Assembly (NCBI GenBank): GCA_020637615.1
Contig: JACKKC010000022.1
Coordinates: 1 to 49,296, forward strand
DNA: 49,296 nt
Source of the DNA: Rhodovulum sp.
GTDB taxonomy: Bacteria; Pseudomonadota; Alphaproteobacteria; Rhodobacterales; Rhodobacteraceae
Direction: 5' to 3'
Shown: in pieces, positions 10,508 to 19,692 of the stretch
How the letters are laid out: each line of letters starts with the position of its first letter
Position numbering within the stretch: position 1 is the stretch's first letter
Program-made: the position numbers and the translations under genes
Notes under the pieces: generated by a model
What the model saw: the letters and a program-made list of their open reading frames with translations, nothing else
Databases searched by the model: none
What the model was told of the DNA's origin: nothing

Positions 10508-10963
10508 ATGGCGGGCAGCGTCAACAAGGTGATCCTGATCGGCAATCTCGGCCGCGACCCCGAGGTGCGCAGCTTTCCCAGCGGCGGCAAGGTGGTGAAC
10601 CTCAACATCGCCACCTCCGAGACCTGGCGCGACCGCAATACCGGCGAGCGCAAGGAGCGGACCGAGTGGCACAGGGTCGCGATCTTCAACGAGGCGCTCG
10701 GCAAGGTCGCCGAGCAATATCTGCGCAAGGGCTCCAAGGTCTATCTCGAAGGCCAGCTCGAGACCCGCAAATGGCAGGATCAGTCCGGGCAGGATCGCTA
10801 CACCACCGAGATCGTGCTGCGCCCCTTCCGCAGCGAACTGACGCTGCTCGACGGGCGCGGCGAGGGCGGCGGCTCGGAATACGATCAGGACCGCGGCGGC
10901 AGCTTCGGCGGCGAATCCCGCGGCGGCCCGAGCGGCCAGCTCGACGACGAAATCCCCTTCTGA
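10508..10963 (+). CDS. ssb: Single-stranded DNA-binding protein
   Basis: 151 residues: an N-terminal OB fold (KVILIGNLGRDPEVR, RTEWHRVAIFN, YLRKGSKVYLEGQLETRKW), a glycine-rich flexible linker, and the acidic tip DDEIPF that recruits repair and replication proteins. GGGAGG lies seven bases before the ATG. The gene is divergent from the lytic transglycosylase and is not paired with uvrA, its common neighbour, which lies 6 kb away. It is followed after 115 bases by the repair helicase. Confidence 0.95.
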   Translation: MAGSVNKVILIGNLGRDPEVRSFPSGGKVVNLNIATSETWRDRNTGERKERTEWHRVAIFNEALGKVAEQYLRKGSKVYLEGQLETRKWQDQSGQDRYTTEIVLRPFRSELTLLDGRGEGGGSEYDQDRGGSFGGESRGGPSGQLDDEIPF

Positions 10964-11078
10964 AACCGGCGGCCCGTCGCCCCGACGAGCTTCGCGGCCC
11001 CGAGGCTGGGCTTCGGGAGGCGGCGGCGGCCCGCGCCCCGGATCCCTGGACGGCGCCGACCCGGGCTGGAGCGTCCGC

Positions 11079-13493
11079 GTGAGCCCCGGGAGCGGCGCCC
11101 CTGCCCTTCCCGAGCCCTTCGCCGGCTGGTTCGCGGCGCGCGGCTGGGCCGCGCATCCGCATCAGCTCGAGCTACTCGCCCGCGCCGGCGATCCCGCGAC
11201 GCTGCTGATCGCGCCGACCGGTGGCGGCAAGACCCTGGCGGGGTTCCTGCCGAGCCTGGTCGAGCTCGGGCCGCACCCGACCCCGGGCCTGCACACGCTC
11301 TATGTCTCGCCGCTCAAGGCTCTTGCCGCCGATATCCGTCGTAACCTCGGGACCCCGCTCGCCGAGATGGGGCTGGCGGTCCGCGTCGAGGACCGCACCG
11401 GCGACACCGGCGCGACCCAGCGCGCGCGCCAGCGCAGCGACCCGCCGCATATCCTGCTGACCACCCCGGAATCGCTTGCGCTCCTGCTCTCCTATCCGGA
11501 GGCGCCGGCGATCTTCGGGACCGTGGCGCGGGTGATCGTCGACGAGATCCATGCGCTGGCGGAATCGAAGCGCGGCGACCAGCTGATGCTCGGGCTCGCC
11601 CGCCTGCAAACGCTCTCGCCCGGGCTGCGGCGCATCGGCCTCTCCGCCACGGTCGAGGATCCGCCCGCACTCGCCGCCTTCCTCGGCGGCGGCGCGCGCA
11701 TCCTCGAGGCCGACCCGGGTCCGGAGCCCGACATCACCATCCTCGACACCGGCGCGCCGCCGCCCTGGGCCGGCCAGACCGCCCGCCATGCCGCGCCGGC
11801 GGTGATGGAACTGATCCGCGGGGCCACGACCACGCTCGTCTTCATCAATACCCGCGCCCAGGCCGAGCTGTTCTTTCAGGCACTCTGGGCGGAGAACGTC
11901 GAGAGCCTGCCGATCGGCCTGCACCACGGCTCGCTCTCGCGCGAGGCGCGCACGCGCGTCGAAGCGGCAATGGTCGCCGGCGAGATCCGCGCCATCGTCG
12001 CCACCGGCTCGCTCGATCTCGGCATCGACTGGGGCAGCGTCGATCTGGTTGTCCAAGTGGGCGCGCCGAAGAACGTCAAGCGGCTCGTGCAGCGCATCGG
12101 CCGGGCCAATCATCGCTACAACGCCCCCTCGCGCGCGGTGCTGGTGCCCGCCAACCGCTTCGAGGTGATCGAGTGCCGCGCCGCACTCGACGCGGTGCGC
12201 GCCCGCGATCTCGACGGCGAGCCGCGGGGCCCCGGACCGCTCGACGTGCTCTGCCAGCACATGCTGCTCAGCGCCTGCGCCGGGCCTTTCGAGGCCGATG
12301 CGCTCTTCGACGAGGTGCGCAGTGCCGGCCCCTACTGCCATCTCGCGCGCGCCGATTTCGACGCCTGTCTCGAATATTGCGCCACCGGCGGCTATGCGCT
12401 GAAGGCCTACGACCGATGGCGGCGGCTGGTGGAGCGCGAGGGATTGTGGTCGCTGCGCGACCCGCGCCGGGCGCGCATGATCCGCATGAACGTCGGCACC
12501 ATCGTCGACACCGAGACGCTTTCGGTCCGGCTGAAGGGTCGCTTCGGCTCGGCCCTCGGCGAAGTCGAGGAGGATTTCGCCGCGAGCCTCGTGCCCGGCG
12601 ACACCTTCCTGATTGGCGGCGAAACCGTGCGCTACGAGGGCCTGCGCGAAATGGTGGTAGAGGTCAGCCGCGCTCCGTCGCGCGCGCCGAGGATCGCGGT
12701 CTTCATGGGCACCAAGCTTGCGACCTCGACCCGGCTCTCGCAGCGCGTGGTGGCGCTGCTCGCCGATCCCGCCGCCTGGGAGACGCTGCCGCCCCATATG
12801 CGCGGCTGGCTGCGACTTCAGGCCCAGGTCAGCCGCCTGCCGGCGCCGGGGCGCCTGCTCACCGAGACCTTCCGGCGCGGCGAGCGCGAGCACCTCTGCC
12901 TCTACGGCTTCGCCGGGCGCAACGCCCACCAGACGCTCGGCCTCCTAGTCACCCGGCGCATGGAGGCGGCGGGGCTCGACCCGCTCGGCTTCGTCGCCAC
13001 CGATTATGCCCTGTTGATCTGGGGCCTCGCGCGGGTCACCGACCCCGCCGCCCTGCTCGCGCCGGGCGACCTGCGCGAGGGGCTCGAGGGCTGGCTCGGC
13101 GAGAACGCGGTGATGAAGCGCACCTTCCGCAACGCCGCCACCATCGCCGGGCTGATCGAGAAGAACCTGCCGGGCGCGCGCAAGAGCGGCCGGCAGGCGA
13201 CCTTCTCCACCGACATCCTCTACGACACCCTGCGCCGGCACGATCCCGATCACCTGCTGCTCCGCATCACCCGCAGCGAGGCCGGGCGCGGGCTGGTCGA
13301 TTTCGGCCGCATCGAGGAGATGCTGACGCGCGTCGCGGGGCGCATCGACGTGGTGCGCGCGCCCCATGTCACCCCGCTCGCCGCGCCGCTCCTGCTCGAG
13401 GTCGGCCGCGTTCCCATCAAGGGCCGGGCCGAGGCGCGCCTGGTCGCCAGCGCGGCCGAGGCGCTGCTGGCGGAGGCGGGGCTAGAACCCTGA
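11079..13493 (+). CDS. Lhr-type DEXH helicase (ligase-associated DNA damage response)
   Basis: 804 residues of superfamily 2 helicase. Motif I APTGGGKT at residues 45-52, motif II DEIH near 155, motif III LSATVED near 188, and later helicase motifs ATGSLDLGIDWG and VQRIGRANH, followed by the Lhr-type winged-helix and C-terminal region. This matches the bacterial ligase-associated helicase normally encoded with PdeM, a ligase and an exonuclease for DNA repair. The GTG start at 11079 fits the family N-terminus; pdeM follows 49 bases downstream. No ligase or exonuclease gene is adjacent. Confidence 0.9.
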   Translation: MSPGSGAPALPEPFAGWFAARGWAAHPHQLELLARAGDPATLLIAPTGGGKTLAGFLPSLVELGPHPTPGLHTLYVSPLKALAADIRRNLGTPLAEMGLAVRVEDRTGDTGATQRARQRSDPPHILLTTPESLALLLSYPEAPAIFGTVARVIVDEIHALAESKRGDQLMLGLARLQTLSPGLRRIGLSATVEDPPALAAFLGGGARILEADPGPEPDITILDTGAPPPWAGQTARHAAPAVMELIRGATTTLVFINTRAQAELFFQALWAENVESLPIGLHHGSLSREARTRVEAAMVAGEIRAIVATGSLDLGIDWGSVDLVVQVGAPKNVKRLVQRIGRANHRYNAPSRAVLVPANRFEVIECRAALDAVRARDLDGEPRGPGPLDVLCQHMLLSACAGPFEADALFDEVRSAGPYCHLARADFDACLEYCATGGYALKAYDRWRRLVEREGLWSLRDPRRARMIRMNVGTIVDTETLSVRLKGRFGSALGEVEEDFAASLVPGDTFLIGGETVRYEGLREMVVEVSRAPSRAPRIAVFMGTKLATSTRLSQRVVALLADPAAWETLPPHMRGWLRLQAQVSRLPAPGRLLTETFRRGEREHLCLYGFAGRNAHQTLGLLVTRRMEAAGLDPLGFVATDYALLIWGLARVTDPAALLAPGDLREGLEGWLGENAVMKRTFRNAATIAGLIEKNLPGARKSGRQATFSTDILYDTLRRHDPDHLLLRITRSEAGRGLVDFGRIEEMLTRVAGRIDVVRAPHVTPLAAPLLLEVGRVPIKGRAEARLVASAAEALLAEAGLEP

Positions 13494-13542
13494 GGCCGGG
13501 ATCGCCCTTGCCCCGCGGCGCGGGCTCGGGCATGCCCGTGCG

Positions 13543-14229
13543 ATGGACGAGACCTCCCTGCTTCTCGCCGGGGCCCGGCTTGTGGCCCGCTCCTCCGGCG
13601 CGCTCTGGTGGCCGGAGGAGCGGCTGCTCTGCGTCTCCGACCTGCATCTGGGAAAGTCAGAGCGGATCGCCCGGCGCGGCGGCACGCTGCTGCCGCCCTA
13701 CGAGACCGCCGAGACCCTCGACCGGCTCGGCGCCGAGATCGCCCGCCTCGCGCCCGCGACGGTGCTCTGCCTCGGGGACAGCTTCGACGACGTGGCGAGC
13801 GCCGGGGGCCTGGCGGAAGCCGATATGGCGCGGCTCCTTGTGCTGATGGCCGGGCGCGACTGGATCTGGATCGCGGGCAACCACGATCGGGCCGATCCTG
13901 CTCGGCGGCCGGCATCTCGCCGAGCATGGCTGCGGGCGCTCTGCTTCCGTCATGTGGCGCTGGCCGAGACCGCGCCCGGCGAGATCTCCGGCCATTACCA
14001 CCCGAAGCTCCGGCTGGCACTCCGTGGCCGCGGTCTGTCGCGCCCCTGCTTCCTGCACGACGCCCGGCGGCTGATGCTTCCGGCCTTCGGCGCCTATACC
14101 GGTGGCCTCGACGCCGGCCGTCCGGAACTGGCCGGGTTCTTCGGCCCGGAGGCGCGCGCGATCCTGACCGGCAGTCCCTGCCTCGCCCTGCCGCTCGCCG
14201 CCACGCGGGCCCGGCGCCGGGCCGGATAG
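13543..14229 (+). CDS. pdeM: Ligase-associated DNA damage response endonuclease PdeM
   Basis: 228 residues of a calcineurin-like metallophosphoesterase. Metal-binding motifs are SDLHLGK (D33, H35), GDSFDD near 85, GNHD near 112-115 and GHYHPK near 149, in the expected order. Family members are DNA nucleases that work with the helicase encoded just upstream. Between GNHD and FRHVA (about 13888-13936) the reading frame gives an arginine-rich, family-unlike stretch, while the +1 frame reads GPILLGGRHLAEHGCG, which fits the family far better. Two compensating indels therefore seem to hide a 15-codon frameshift. The rest of the protein is normal. Confidence 0.88.
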   Translation: MDETSLLLAGARLVARSSGALWWPEERLLCVSDLHLGKSERIARRGGTLLPPYETAETLDRLGAEIARLAPATVLCLGDSFDDVASAGGLAEADMARLLVLMAGRDWIWIAGNHDRADPARRPASRRAWLRALCFRHVALAETAPGEISGHYHPKLRLALRGRGLSRPCFLHDARRLMLPAFGAYTGGLDAGRPELAGFFGPEARAILTGSPCLALPLAATRARRRAG

Positions 14230-14278
14230 AAACGCGCGGCCGGACTTGCCGGCGCGGGACCAGTGTCGGCGGCCGCCG

Positions 14279-15033
14279 TCAGCCTCGCCCGATGAAGGGC
14301 ATCGTCGTCGCCATGATGGTGATGAACTGCACGTTCACGTCGAGCGGCAGCGCCGCCATCTGCACCACGGTATCGGCCACATGGGTCACGTCGATGGTCG
14401 GCTCGGCCTTCAGCGTGCCGTCCGCCTGCGGCACGCCGCCGCTCATGCGCGCGGTCATCGCCGAGGCGGCATTGCCGATGTCGATCTGGCCGCAGGCGAT
14501 GTCGAACTCGCGCCCGTCGAGCGAGATCGAGCGCGTGAGCCCGGTGATGGCGTGCTTCGAGGCGGTATAGGGCGCAGAGCCATAGCGCGGCACATGCGCC
14601 GAGATCGAGCCGTTGTTGATGATCCGCCCGCCCGCGGGTCCTGGTCTCGCATCATGCGGAAGGCCGCGCTCGCGATCAGGAAGGCGCCATCGAGATTGAC
14701 CGAGACCACCCGGCGCCATTCCTCCCAGGTGATGTCGCCCACCAGCGTGGTGCTCACATTGCTGCCGGCATTGTTGAAGACCACGTCGAGCCGCCCGAAG
14801 CGCTCGCCGATGGTCCGGAAGAGCGCCTCCACGGATTGCGGATCGGTGACGTCGCAGGGCACGCCGAGGCAGCGCGCGCCGGCCTCGCCCAGTGCCTCCT
14901 TGGCTGCCGCGAGCTTCTCCGCGCCGCGCGCCGCCAGCACGACCTGGTGGCCGGCCCGGGCGAAGGCGCCAGCGGTTGCCGCCCCGATACCCTGGCTCGC
15001 GCCCGTGACCAGCACGATCTTCGCCTCGCTCAT
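14279..15033 (-). pseudogene. SDR family oxidoreductase, single frameshift
   Basis: A short-chain dehydrogenase: cofactor motif TGASQGIGAATAGAF near the start and FNNAG later, from ATG 15033 (GGGAGGGG upstream). The frame breaks at about 14624-14636 in a C/G run; the other frame continues at once with GGRIINNGSISAHVPRYGS and the catalytic Y/K pair APYTASKHAITGLT to a TGA at 14279. Adding one base restores a protein of about 251 residues, the usual SDR length. The start overlaps the stop of the upstream isomerase gene (ATGA). The substrate is probably a hydroxy acid or sugar derivative handled together with that isomerase. The break is likely sequence error, since both halves keep all key residues. 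Confidence 0.82.
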
Positions 15034-15818
15034 TCGTCCCCTCCCCCGACAATTCCCCCGCGCCGCCAGGGCGCGAACCAGCCCAGACCGTCCTCGGTCC
15101 GGCCCGAGGGCCGGTATTCGCAACCCACCCAGCCCTCGTAGCCCACCGAATCCAGCACGTCCATCAGATGCCCCAGCGCGAGTTCGCCCCGGTCCGGCTC
15201 CTGGCGGTCGGGGACGCCGGCGATCTGTACATGGCCGATCACCGGCGCCAGCGCCTCGATGCGCCGCGTCAGGTCGCCCTCGGAGATCTGCGTGTGATAG
15301 AGATCGAACTGCAGCTTCAGGTTCTCCGCCCCCACCGCCTCGATCACCCGAAGCGCCTCGTCGCTGCATCCCAGATGGTAGCCGGGCATGTCGCGGGCAT
15401 TGAGCGGCTCGATGGTCAGGACCAGGTCCGGGGCCGCCGCCGCGGCCCGCCGCAGGTTCGCCACATAGGTCGCACGCGCCGCCGGCCCCGTGGCGAGGCC
15501 CGCCATGACATGCAGCCGCCCCGGACGCAGCACCCGCGCATAGTCGAGCGCCTGCGCGAAGCTTTGCTCGAAGCGCGCCTCCTCCCCCGGCAGCGCGGCG
15601 AACCCGCGCTCGCCAGCAGCCCAATCCCCCGGCGGCACGTTGAAGAGCGCCAGCGCGAGGCCCGCGGCGTCGAGGCGCTCGCGCAGCACGTCGGCCGCCT
15701 CCGCATAGGGGAAGAGGAATTCCACGCCCTCGAACCCCGCCGCCGCGGCCGCGCCGAACCGATCGACGAAGGCCCGCTCGGTGAAGAGCATCGTCAGGTT
15801 GGCGGCGAAACGTGGCAT
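15030..15818 (-). CDS. hyi: Hydroxypyruvate isomerase-like TIM-barrel protein
   Basis: 262 residues of the Hyi/OtnI group of xylose-isomerase-like TIM barrels, which interconvert hydroxypyruvate and tartronate semialdehyde or 2-oxo-tetronates. Signature parts are MPRFAANLTMLFTE, GFEGVEFLFPY, the catalytic strand LTIEPLNARDMPGYHL, LQFDLYHTQISEGDL, HVQIAGVPDRQEPD and GCEYRPSG. It lies 28 bases after the EamA transporter gene and overlaps the SDR gene, so the three form an operon for a small hydroxy or oxo acid. Hyi and OtnI activities cannot be told apart from sequence here. Confidence 0.85.
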   Translation of the reverse strand: MPRFAANLTMLFTERAFVDRFGAAAAAGFEGVEFLFPYAEAADVLRERLDAAGLALALFNVPPGDWAAGERGFAALPGEEARFEQSFAQALDYARVLRPGRLHVMAGLATGPAARATYVANLRRAAAAAPDLVLTIEPLNARDMPGYHLGCSDEALRVIEAVGAENLKLQFDLYHTQISEGDLTRRIEALAPVIGHVQIAGVPDRQEPDRGELALGHLMDVLDSVGYEGWVGCEYRPSGRTEDGLGWFAPWRRGGIVGGGDE

Positions 15819-15846
15819 CCGTGGGCTCCCCTTCGCAATCCCGGCC

Positions 15847-16770
15847 TCACAGGGCCGATTCGACGACCTCGGCCGAAGGCGTCCGGCGCGCCTGCTGCCG
15901 TTCGATCAGCCAGATATAGAAGCCGCTCGCCACCACGATCCCGGCGCCGGCCAACACCCAGCCGTCGGGCGCATCGCCGAAGATGATCCAGCCCGACGCG
16001 GTCATGAACACGATCTGCACATAGACGAAGGGGGCGAGCACCGAGGCGGGCGCGAAGCGGTGCGCCACCGTCAGGAGCTGGTGCCCACCCCAGCCGAAGA
16101 CCCCGATCAGCGCGAGGGCGAGCCAGCCCGGGGCGTCGGTCGGCCAGTGCCAGTCGCCCAGGGCCAGGGGCGCGGTGCCAAGCGTGGCGATCAGCGCGGC
16201 GTAGAACTGCAGCGTCGCGGTGCTCTCCCGCCCGGCCAGCCTGCGGGTCAGGATCGAATAGAGCGCGACGCACACCGAGGCCACCAGCGAGAGCAGCATC
16301 GCCCAATGGGCGCTGCCCGAGAGCGGCCGGGTGACCACCAGAATGCCGATGAAGCCGACGCCGATCGCCATCCAGCGCCGGGGCCCGACCCGCTCGCCCA
16401 GCATGGGGATCGACAGGAGGCAGACCCAGAGCGGCGAGGTGAAGAGGATCGCGGCGGTGGTCGCCAGCGGCAGGTAGCTCAGTGCCCAGAAATTCGTCAC
16501 CGTACTGGCGAGCAGCGCCCCGCCGCGCAGGAGCGCCGTGCCACGGTTCTCCGTGCGCCAGAGCCCCTCGCCCGCCATGAAGGCAAGCACGAGCACCAGT
16601 GCAAGATGCCCGACGTAGCGCGTGAAGACCACCTGCGGGATCGGCAGCCCCGCCTGGACCAGCCACTTGGCGCAGGTATCGACCCCGGTGAAGATCAGCA
16701 ATGCCACCAGCGACAGCAGGATCGCCGCGAGCCGGCGGTCCGCGAGCGGCGGGACGGTACTTACCGCCAT
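15847..16770 (-). CDS. DMT superfamily transporter (EamA)
   Basis: 307 residues with about ten hydrophobic helices in two EamA repeats; TNFWALSYLPLATTAAILF is the typical end of the first repeat, and the second contains PFVYVQIVFMTASGWIIFGD. It is an inner-membrane exporter or importer of small metabolites of unknown identity. First gene of the operon with the isomerase and SDR genes, so the substrate may be linked to them. No strong ribosome site precedes ATG 16770. Confidence 0.87.
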   Translation of the reverse strand: MAVSTVPPLADRRLAAILLSLVALLIFTGVDTCAKWLVQAGLPIPQVVFTRYVGHLALVLVLAFMAGEGLWRTENRGTALLRGGALLASTVTNFWALSYLPLATTAAILFTSPLWVCLLSIPMLGERVGPRRWMAIGVGFIGILVVTRPLSGSAHWAMLLSLVASVCVALYSILTRRLAGRESTATLQFYAALIATLGTAPLALGDWHWPTDAPGWLALALIGVFGWGGHQLLTVAHRFAPASVLAPFVYVQIVFMTASGWIIFGDAPDGWVLAGAGIVVASGFYIWLIERQQARRTPSAEVVESAL

Positions 16771-16943
16771 ATCGGCCCCGACCCGCAGCCGGACCCGCCC
16801 GCCGATCTGGCCCCTGCAATCATCCGCGCCGCGGTCCCTGAATCAGAAACAATGGCCAAGATGGATCATCAATGGCTGCCGGTGTCGAGCCGATTCGGCC
16901 CCCTCGTGCGCCCGTCCCGCCGGCGGCGGAGCCGGGCGCCGGC

Positions 16944-17591
16944 TCAGGCCGCGCGGCGTCCTCCGATCACGCCGACCGTCCAGGACGCGGTCTCACCGAG
17001 GAGGCGCGTCATCACGGTGTTGAAGGCCGAGACCACGGTCAGCGGATCGTCGTTCGCCGCGATCGCGCTGGCCGCGAAGCTGCGCCGCGCCAGCGTGCGG
17101 CCGTCAACGTCGCGCGAGAGCGTCAGGTTCAGCCGCACCACCACTGTGAGCCCGCCGCGGTCGCCCGCAGGCGTCACCTCCGCCTGGAAGGCCCCGATGT
17201 CGGTCTGGAGCACGTAATCCGGGAGGGGGCCGGCTGTCTGCGACGTCACGAAGCCGATGCGCCCGGTATTGGCCAGCGAGCGCACCAGGAGCGATTGCAC
17301 GTGCAGGGGAAGTTCGTCTACCCAGCGCGATCCCGGCAGGAAGGCGATCTGCAGCGGGTTCGGCTTGACCATGATGCGGTCGGAAGCGATCGCGGCGGAG
17401 GCGGTCGGCACGGCGACATAGAGCGTGCGTCCCGAAACCGCGCCCGAGCCACCCGCCGGCGGCAGCGGCAGCATCTCGAAGGTGTCGAGGGAGCGCGCCG
17501 CGGAATCGAGCGAAGAGACCGCGGCGCATCCCGCGACCAGCGGCAGGATCAGGGCCAGGGCGAGGGCGCGAAGCCCGCGGAACAGGGTCAT
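16944..17591 (-). CDS. ABC-type transport auxiliary lipoprotein (PqiC-like)
   Basis: 215 residues. A lipoprotein signal peptide ends in LVAGCAAVSSLD (lipobox LVAGC), so the protein is anchored by its cysteine. The body matches the auxiliary lipoprotein family of MCE systems (LYVAVPTASAAIASDRIMV, LPGSRWVDELPLHVQSLLV, PDYVLQTDIGAFQAE). It is the last gene of the MCE operon, seven bases after the MCE gene, and probably acts at the outer membrane end of the lipid path. Confidence 0.85.
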   Translation of the reverse strand: MTLFRGLRALALALILPLVAGCAAVSSLDSAARSLDTFEMLPLPPAGGSGAVSGRTLYVAVPTASAAIASDRIMVKPNPLQIAFLPGSRWVDELPLHVQSLLVRSLANTGRIGFVTSQTAGPLPDYVLQTDIGAFQAEVTPAGDRGGLTVVVRLNLTLSRDVDGRTLARRSFAASAIAANDDPLTVVSAFNTVMTRLLGETASWTVGVIGGRRAA

Positions 17592-17598
17592 GGGCGCC

Positions 17599-19689
17599 TC
17601 ACCTCCTGAAATCCGGTGGCTGGTTGCCCAGCAGGAACCGCGCCGGATCGCGCTCCAGCCGAGCGGCGATGCGCTCGAGGCTCGCCACCAGCGACCGCGC
17701 CTCTTGGGTGAAGCGCACGAATTCCGGCAGTCCGGTCTGGGCGAAGTTCTGCACCCCCGGCGCGCTGGCCGCGACCACGGCGTCGATGCGCTCGACCACG
17801 TCGCTCGCCCGGGCCATCGTGGCGCGAAGCTCGGCCGTCACCGCCGGCAGGTCGGCGGCGACGTCCGAGACCGCGGTGCCGAGTTCCGAGGCCGCCGTGC
17901 GGATGCTCTCGGCGGTCGGGGCGACCTCCTCGTCGATGATGCGATTGGCGCTGGTGAAGGTGCCCTCGGCGGCGGTCAGCGCGGCTTCCGCGGTGCCGAT
18001 CGCGGTATCGATCCGGCCGAGGGTGGCGTTCGCATCCCGGAAGGTCTCCGTCGCCGCGCTCAGTGCCGCCTCCGCCTCCCGGGAGAGCGGCGTCAGCCGG
18101 CCGGTGAAATCCGTCAGCTCATCGCCGACGATCCCGATGACCCTGTTGGCGGTGTCGCTCGCCGACCGGATGTCGGCGACGATACCCGGAACGTCGTCGG
18201 TCACCACCCGACCGATCGCCGCGATCGAGGCATCGGCCTTGGCCAGCGTCGCCCGCGCCTCGGCGACCAGCGCCGCCCCGTCGCCCTCGATGAGCGTGCC
18301 GGCGCTGTCGGTCGCTGTCGTGATCGACTTCAATGCCGCATCGGCCCCGGAGAGCGTGGTGTCGAGGCGCGCCAGCGTCCCGCGCACATCCGTCAGCGCC
18401 GCGGTGGCGGTCGACAGCACCTCGTCGGCGTTCCGCGACAGCGGCTCGAGCGTTCCGGTGAAGGCGGTGACCTCGTCGCCCACCGTTCCGATCACCCGGT
18501 TGGCGGTGCCGACGGCCTCGCGCACATCCGCCATGGCGCCCGGCAGGTCGTTCTCGACCACCTGCCCGATGGTATCGAGCGCGCTGTCCGCCTTGGCGAG
18601 CGCGTCGCGGGCCTCGGCGACCAGCGCGACGCCGTCGCCATCGACCAGCTGGTCGAAGCTGTCGGAGGCCTCCTCGACCGCCTTCAGCGCCGAGTCGGCA
18701 TTGGCCAGCGTGGTGTCGAGCGCTGAGAGCGTGGTCTTGAGCTCCACGAGCCGCGCATCGGCGGTCTGCCCCACCGCGCCGAAGCTAGCGAGCACCGAGC
18801 GCACTTCGCCCTCGATCCCGTCGATCGCATCCCTCAGGCTCACCACCGTCGCGTCGAGCTCGGTCACGAGCTTCGGGATCTGCTCGCGGATCAGGCCCTC
18901 GGCACCCTCGAAGGCGCTGCCGGCCTTGCCGAGCGCCTCGGTGGCCGTGGTGAGCGTTGTCTTCGATTCCGCGAATGCCTCGCGCACGACCGTCATGGTC
19001 TCGTCGGCACCCTCGAGCGCGGTCTGCACCGACTGGCCGATCGGGCCGAGCCGGTCGGTGAACTCGGAGATCTGCGACGTGGCCGAGGCGACGGTCTTGG
19101 TGATCGACGAGAAGTCGTCCAGCGCCGAGTCGAGCCGCCCGGAGGCGTCGTCGAGGTTCTTCAGGATGCCCGAGACATAGGACTGGTTCTCGCCGCCGGT
19201 GAAGGCCTGGATGTCCCGGATCACCTTGAGCGCCTCGCTCAGCAGGTCCGGCGCGTCCTCGCTGAGCTGGTCGACCAGCGAGCGCTGGCCGACGATCAGC
19301 GGCACCCCGCCGTCCTCGCCGACCAGCGGCTCGGAATCGCCGGGCCCGCCGCTCAGGGCCACGTAGGAGACCCCGGTCACCCCCTGCGAGCGCAGCTGCG
19401 CGGTGGTGTTCTTCAGGACCGGCGTTTTGGCGTCGACCTCGATGCGGACCCGGACCTTGCTCGGATCCTTCTCGTAGAGGTTCAGCGAAACGACCTGGCC
19501 AACCGACAATCCGTTGAACCGCACGTCCGCCGCCTGGGACAGGCCCGAGACGTCGTTGAACAGGATGTCGTAATGGTCGTACTGGCGGTCCATCTGGACG
19601 CTGGCGAGCCAGATGAAGAACGCGAAGCCCGCGACGATCCCGAAGAGCGTCACCGCGCCGATCAGCACGTAGTTGGCGCGGGTCTCCAT
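17599..19689 (-). CDS. MlaD-family MCE protein with a long helical repeat region
   Basis: 696 residues. One N-terminal transmembrane helix (residues 7-29) is followed by a single MCE domain (about 39-117; FNDVSGLSQAADVRFNGLSVG, LRSQGVTGVSYVAL). The rest is a very long alanine/threonine-rich helical region, including two tandem units of about 118 residues. MCE proteins form hexameric rings or tubes that move lipids across the periplasm for an MlaE/MlaF transporter; this one has a single MCE domain, and the helices probably build a needle-like barrel. Start ATG 19689, three bases after the ATPase gene. Confidence 0.9.
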   Translation of the reverse strand: METRANYVLIGAVTLFGIVAGFAFFIWLASVQMDRQYDHYDILFNDVSGLSQAADVRFNGLSVGQVVSLNLYEKDPSKVRVRIEVDAKTPVLKNTTAQLRSQGVTGVSYVALSGGPGDSEPLVGEDGGVPLIVGQRSLVDQLSEDAPDLLSEALKVIRDIQAFTGGENQSYVSGILKNLDDASGRLDSALDDFSSITKTVASATSQISEFTDRLGPIGQSVQTALEGADETMTVVREAFAESKTTLTTATEALGKAGSAFEGAEGLIREQIPKLVTELDATVVSLRDAIDGIEGEVRSVLASFGAVGQTADARLVELKTTLSALDTTLANADSALKAVEEASDSFDQLVDGDGVALVAEARDALAKADSALDTIGQVVENDLPGAMADVREAVGTANRVIGTVGDEVTAFTGTLEPLSRNADEVLSTATAALTDVRGTLARLDTTLSGADAALKSITTATDSAGTLIEGDGAALVAEARATLAKADASIAAIGRVVTDDVPGIVADIRSASDTANRVIGIVGDELTDFTGRLTPLSREAEAALSAATETFRDANATLGRIDTAIGTAEAALTAAEGTFTSANRIIDEEVAPTAESIRTAASELGTAVSDVAADLPAVTAELRATMARASDVVERIDAVVAASAPGVQNFAQTGLPEFVRFTQEARSLVASLERIAARLERDPARFLLGNQPPDFRR
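17934..18641 (-). repeat. Tandem repeat of about 118 codons inside the MCE gene
   Basis: Two consecutive coding units of about 354 bp. Each opens with GDG(V/A)ALVAEAR and continues through TANRVIG(T/I)VGDE, FTG, PLSR and an alternating A/D-rich helix. A partial third copy of the end of the unit precedes them (TLSALDTTLANADSALK against TLARLDTTLSGADAALK). The copies have diverged, so this is an old duplication that lengthens the periplasmic helical part. Confidence 0.75.
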
Positions 19690-19692
19690 CGC

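Noticed and set aside
11172..12929. 585-residue minus-strand ORF opposite the DEXH helicase
   Set aside because: Shadow ORF with low-complexity composition; all helicase motifs are on the plus strand.
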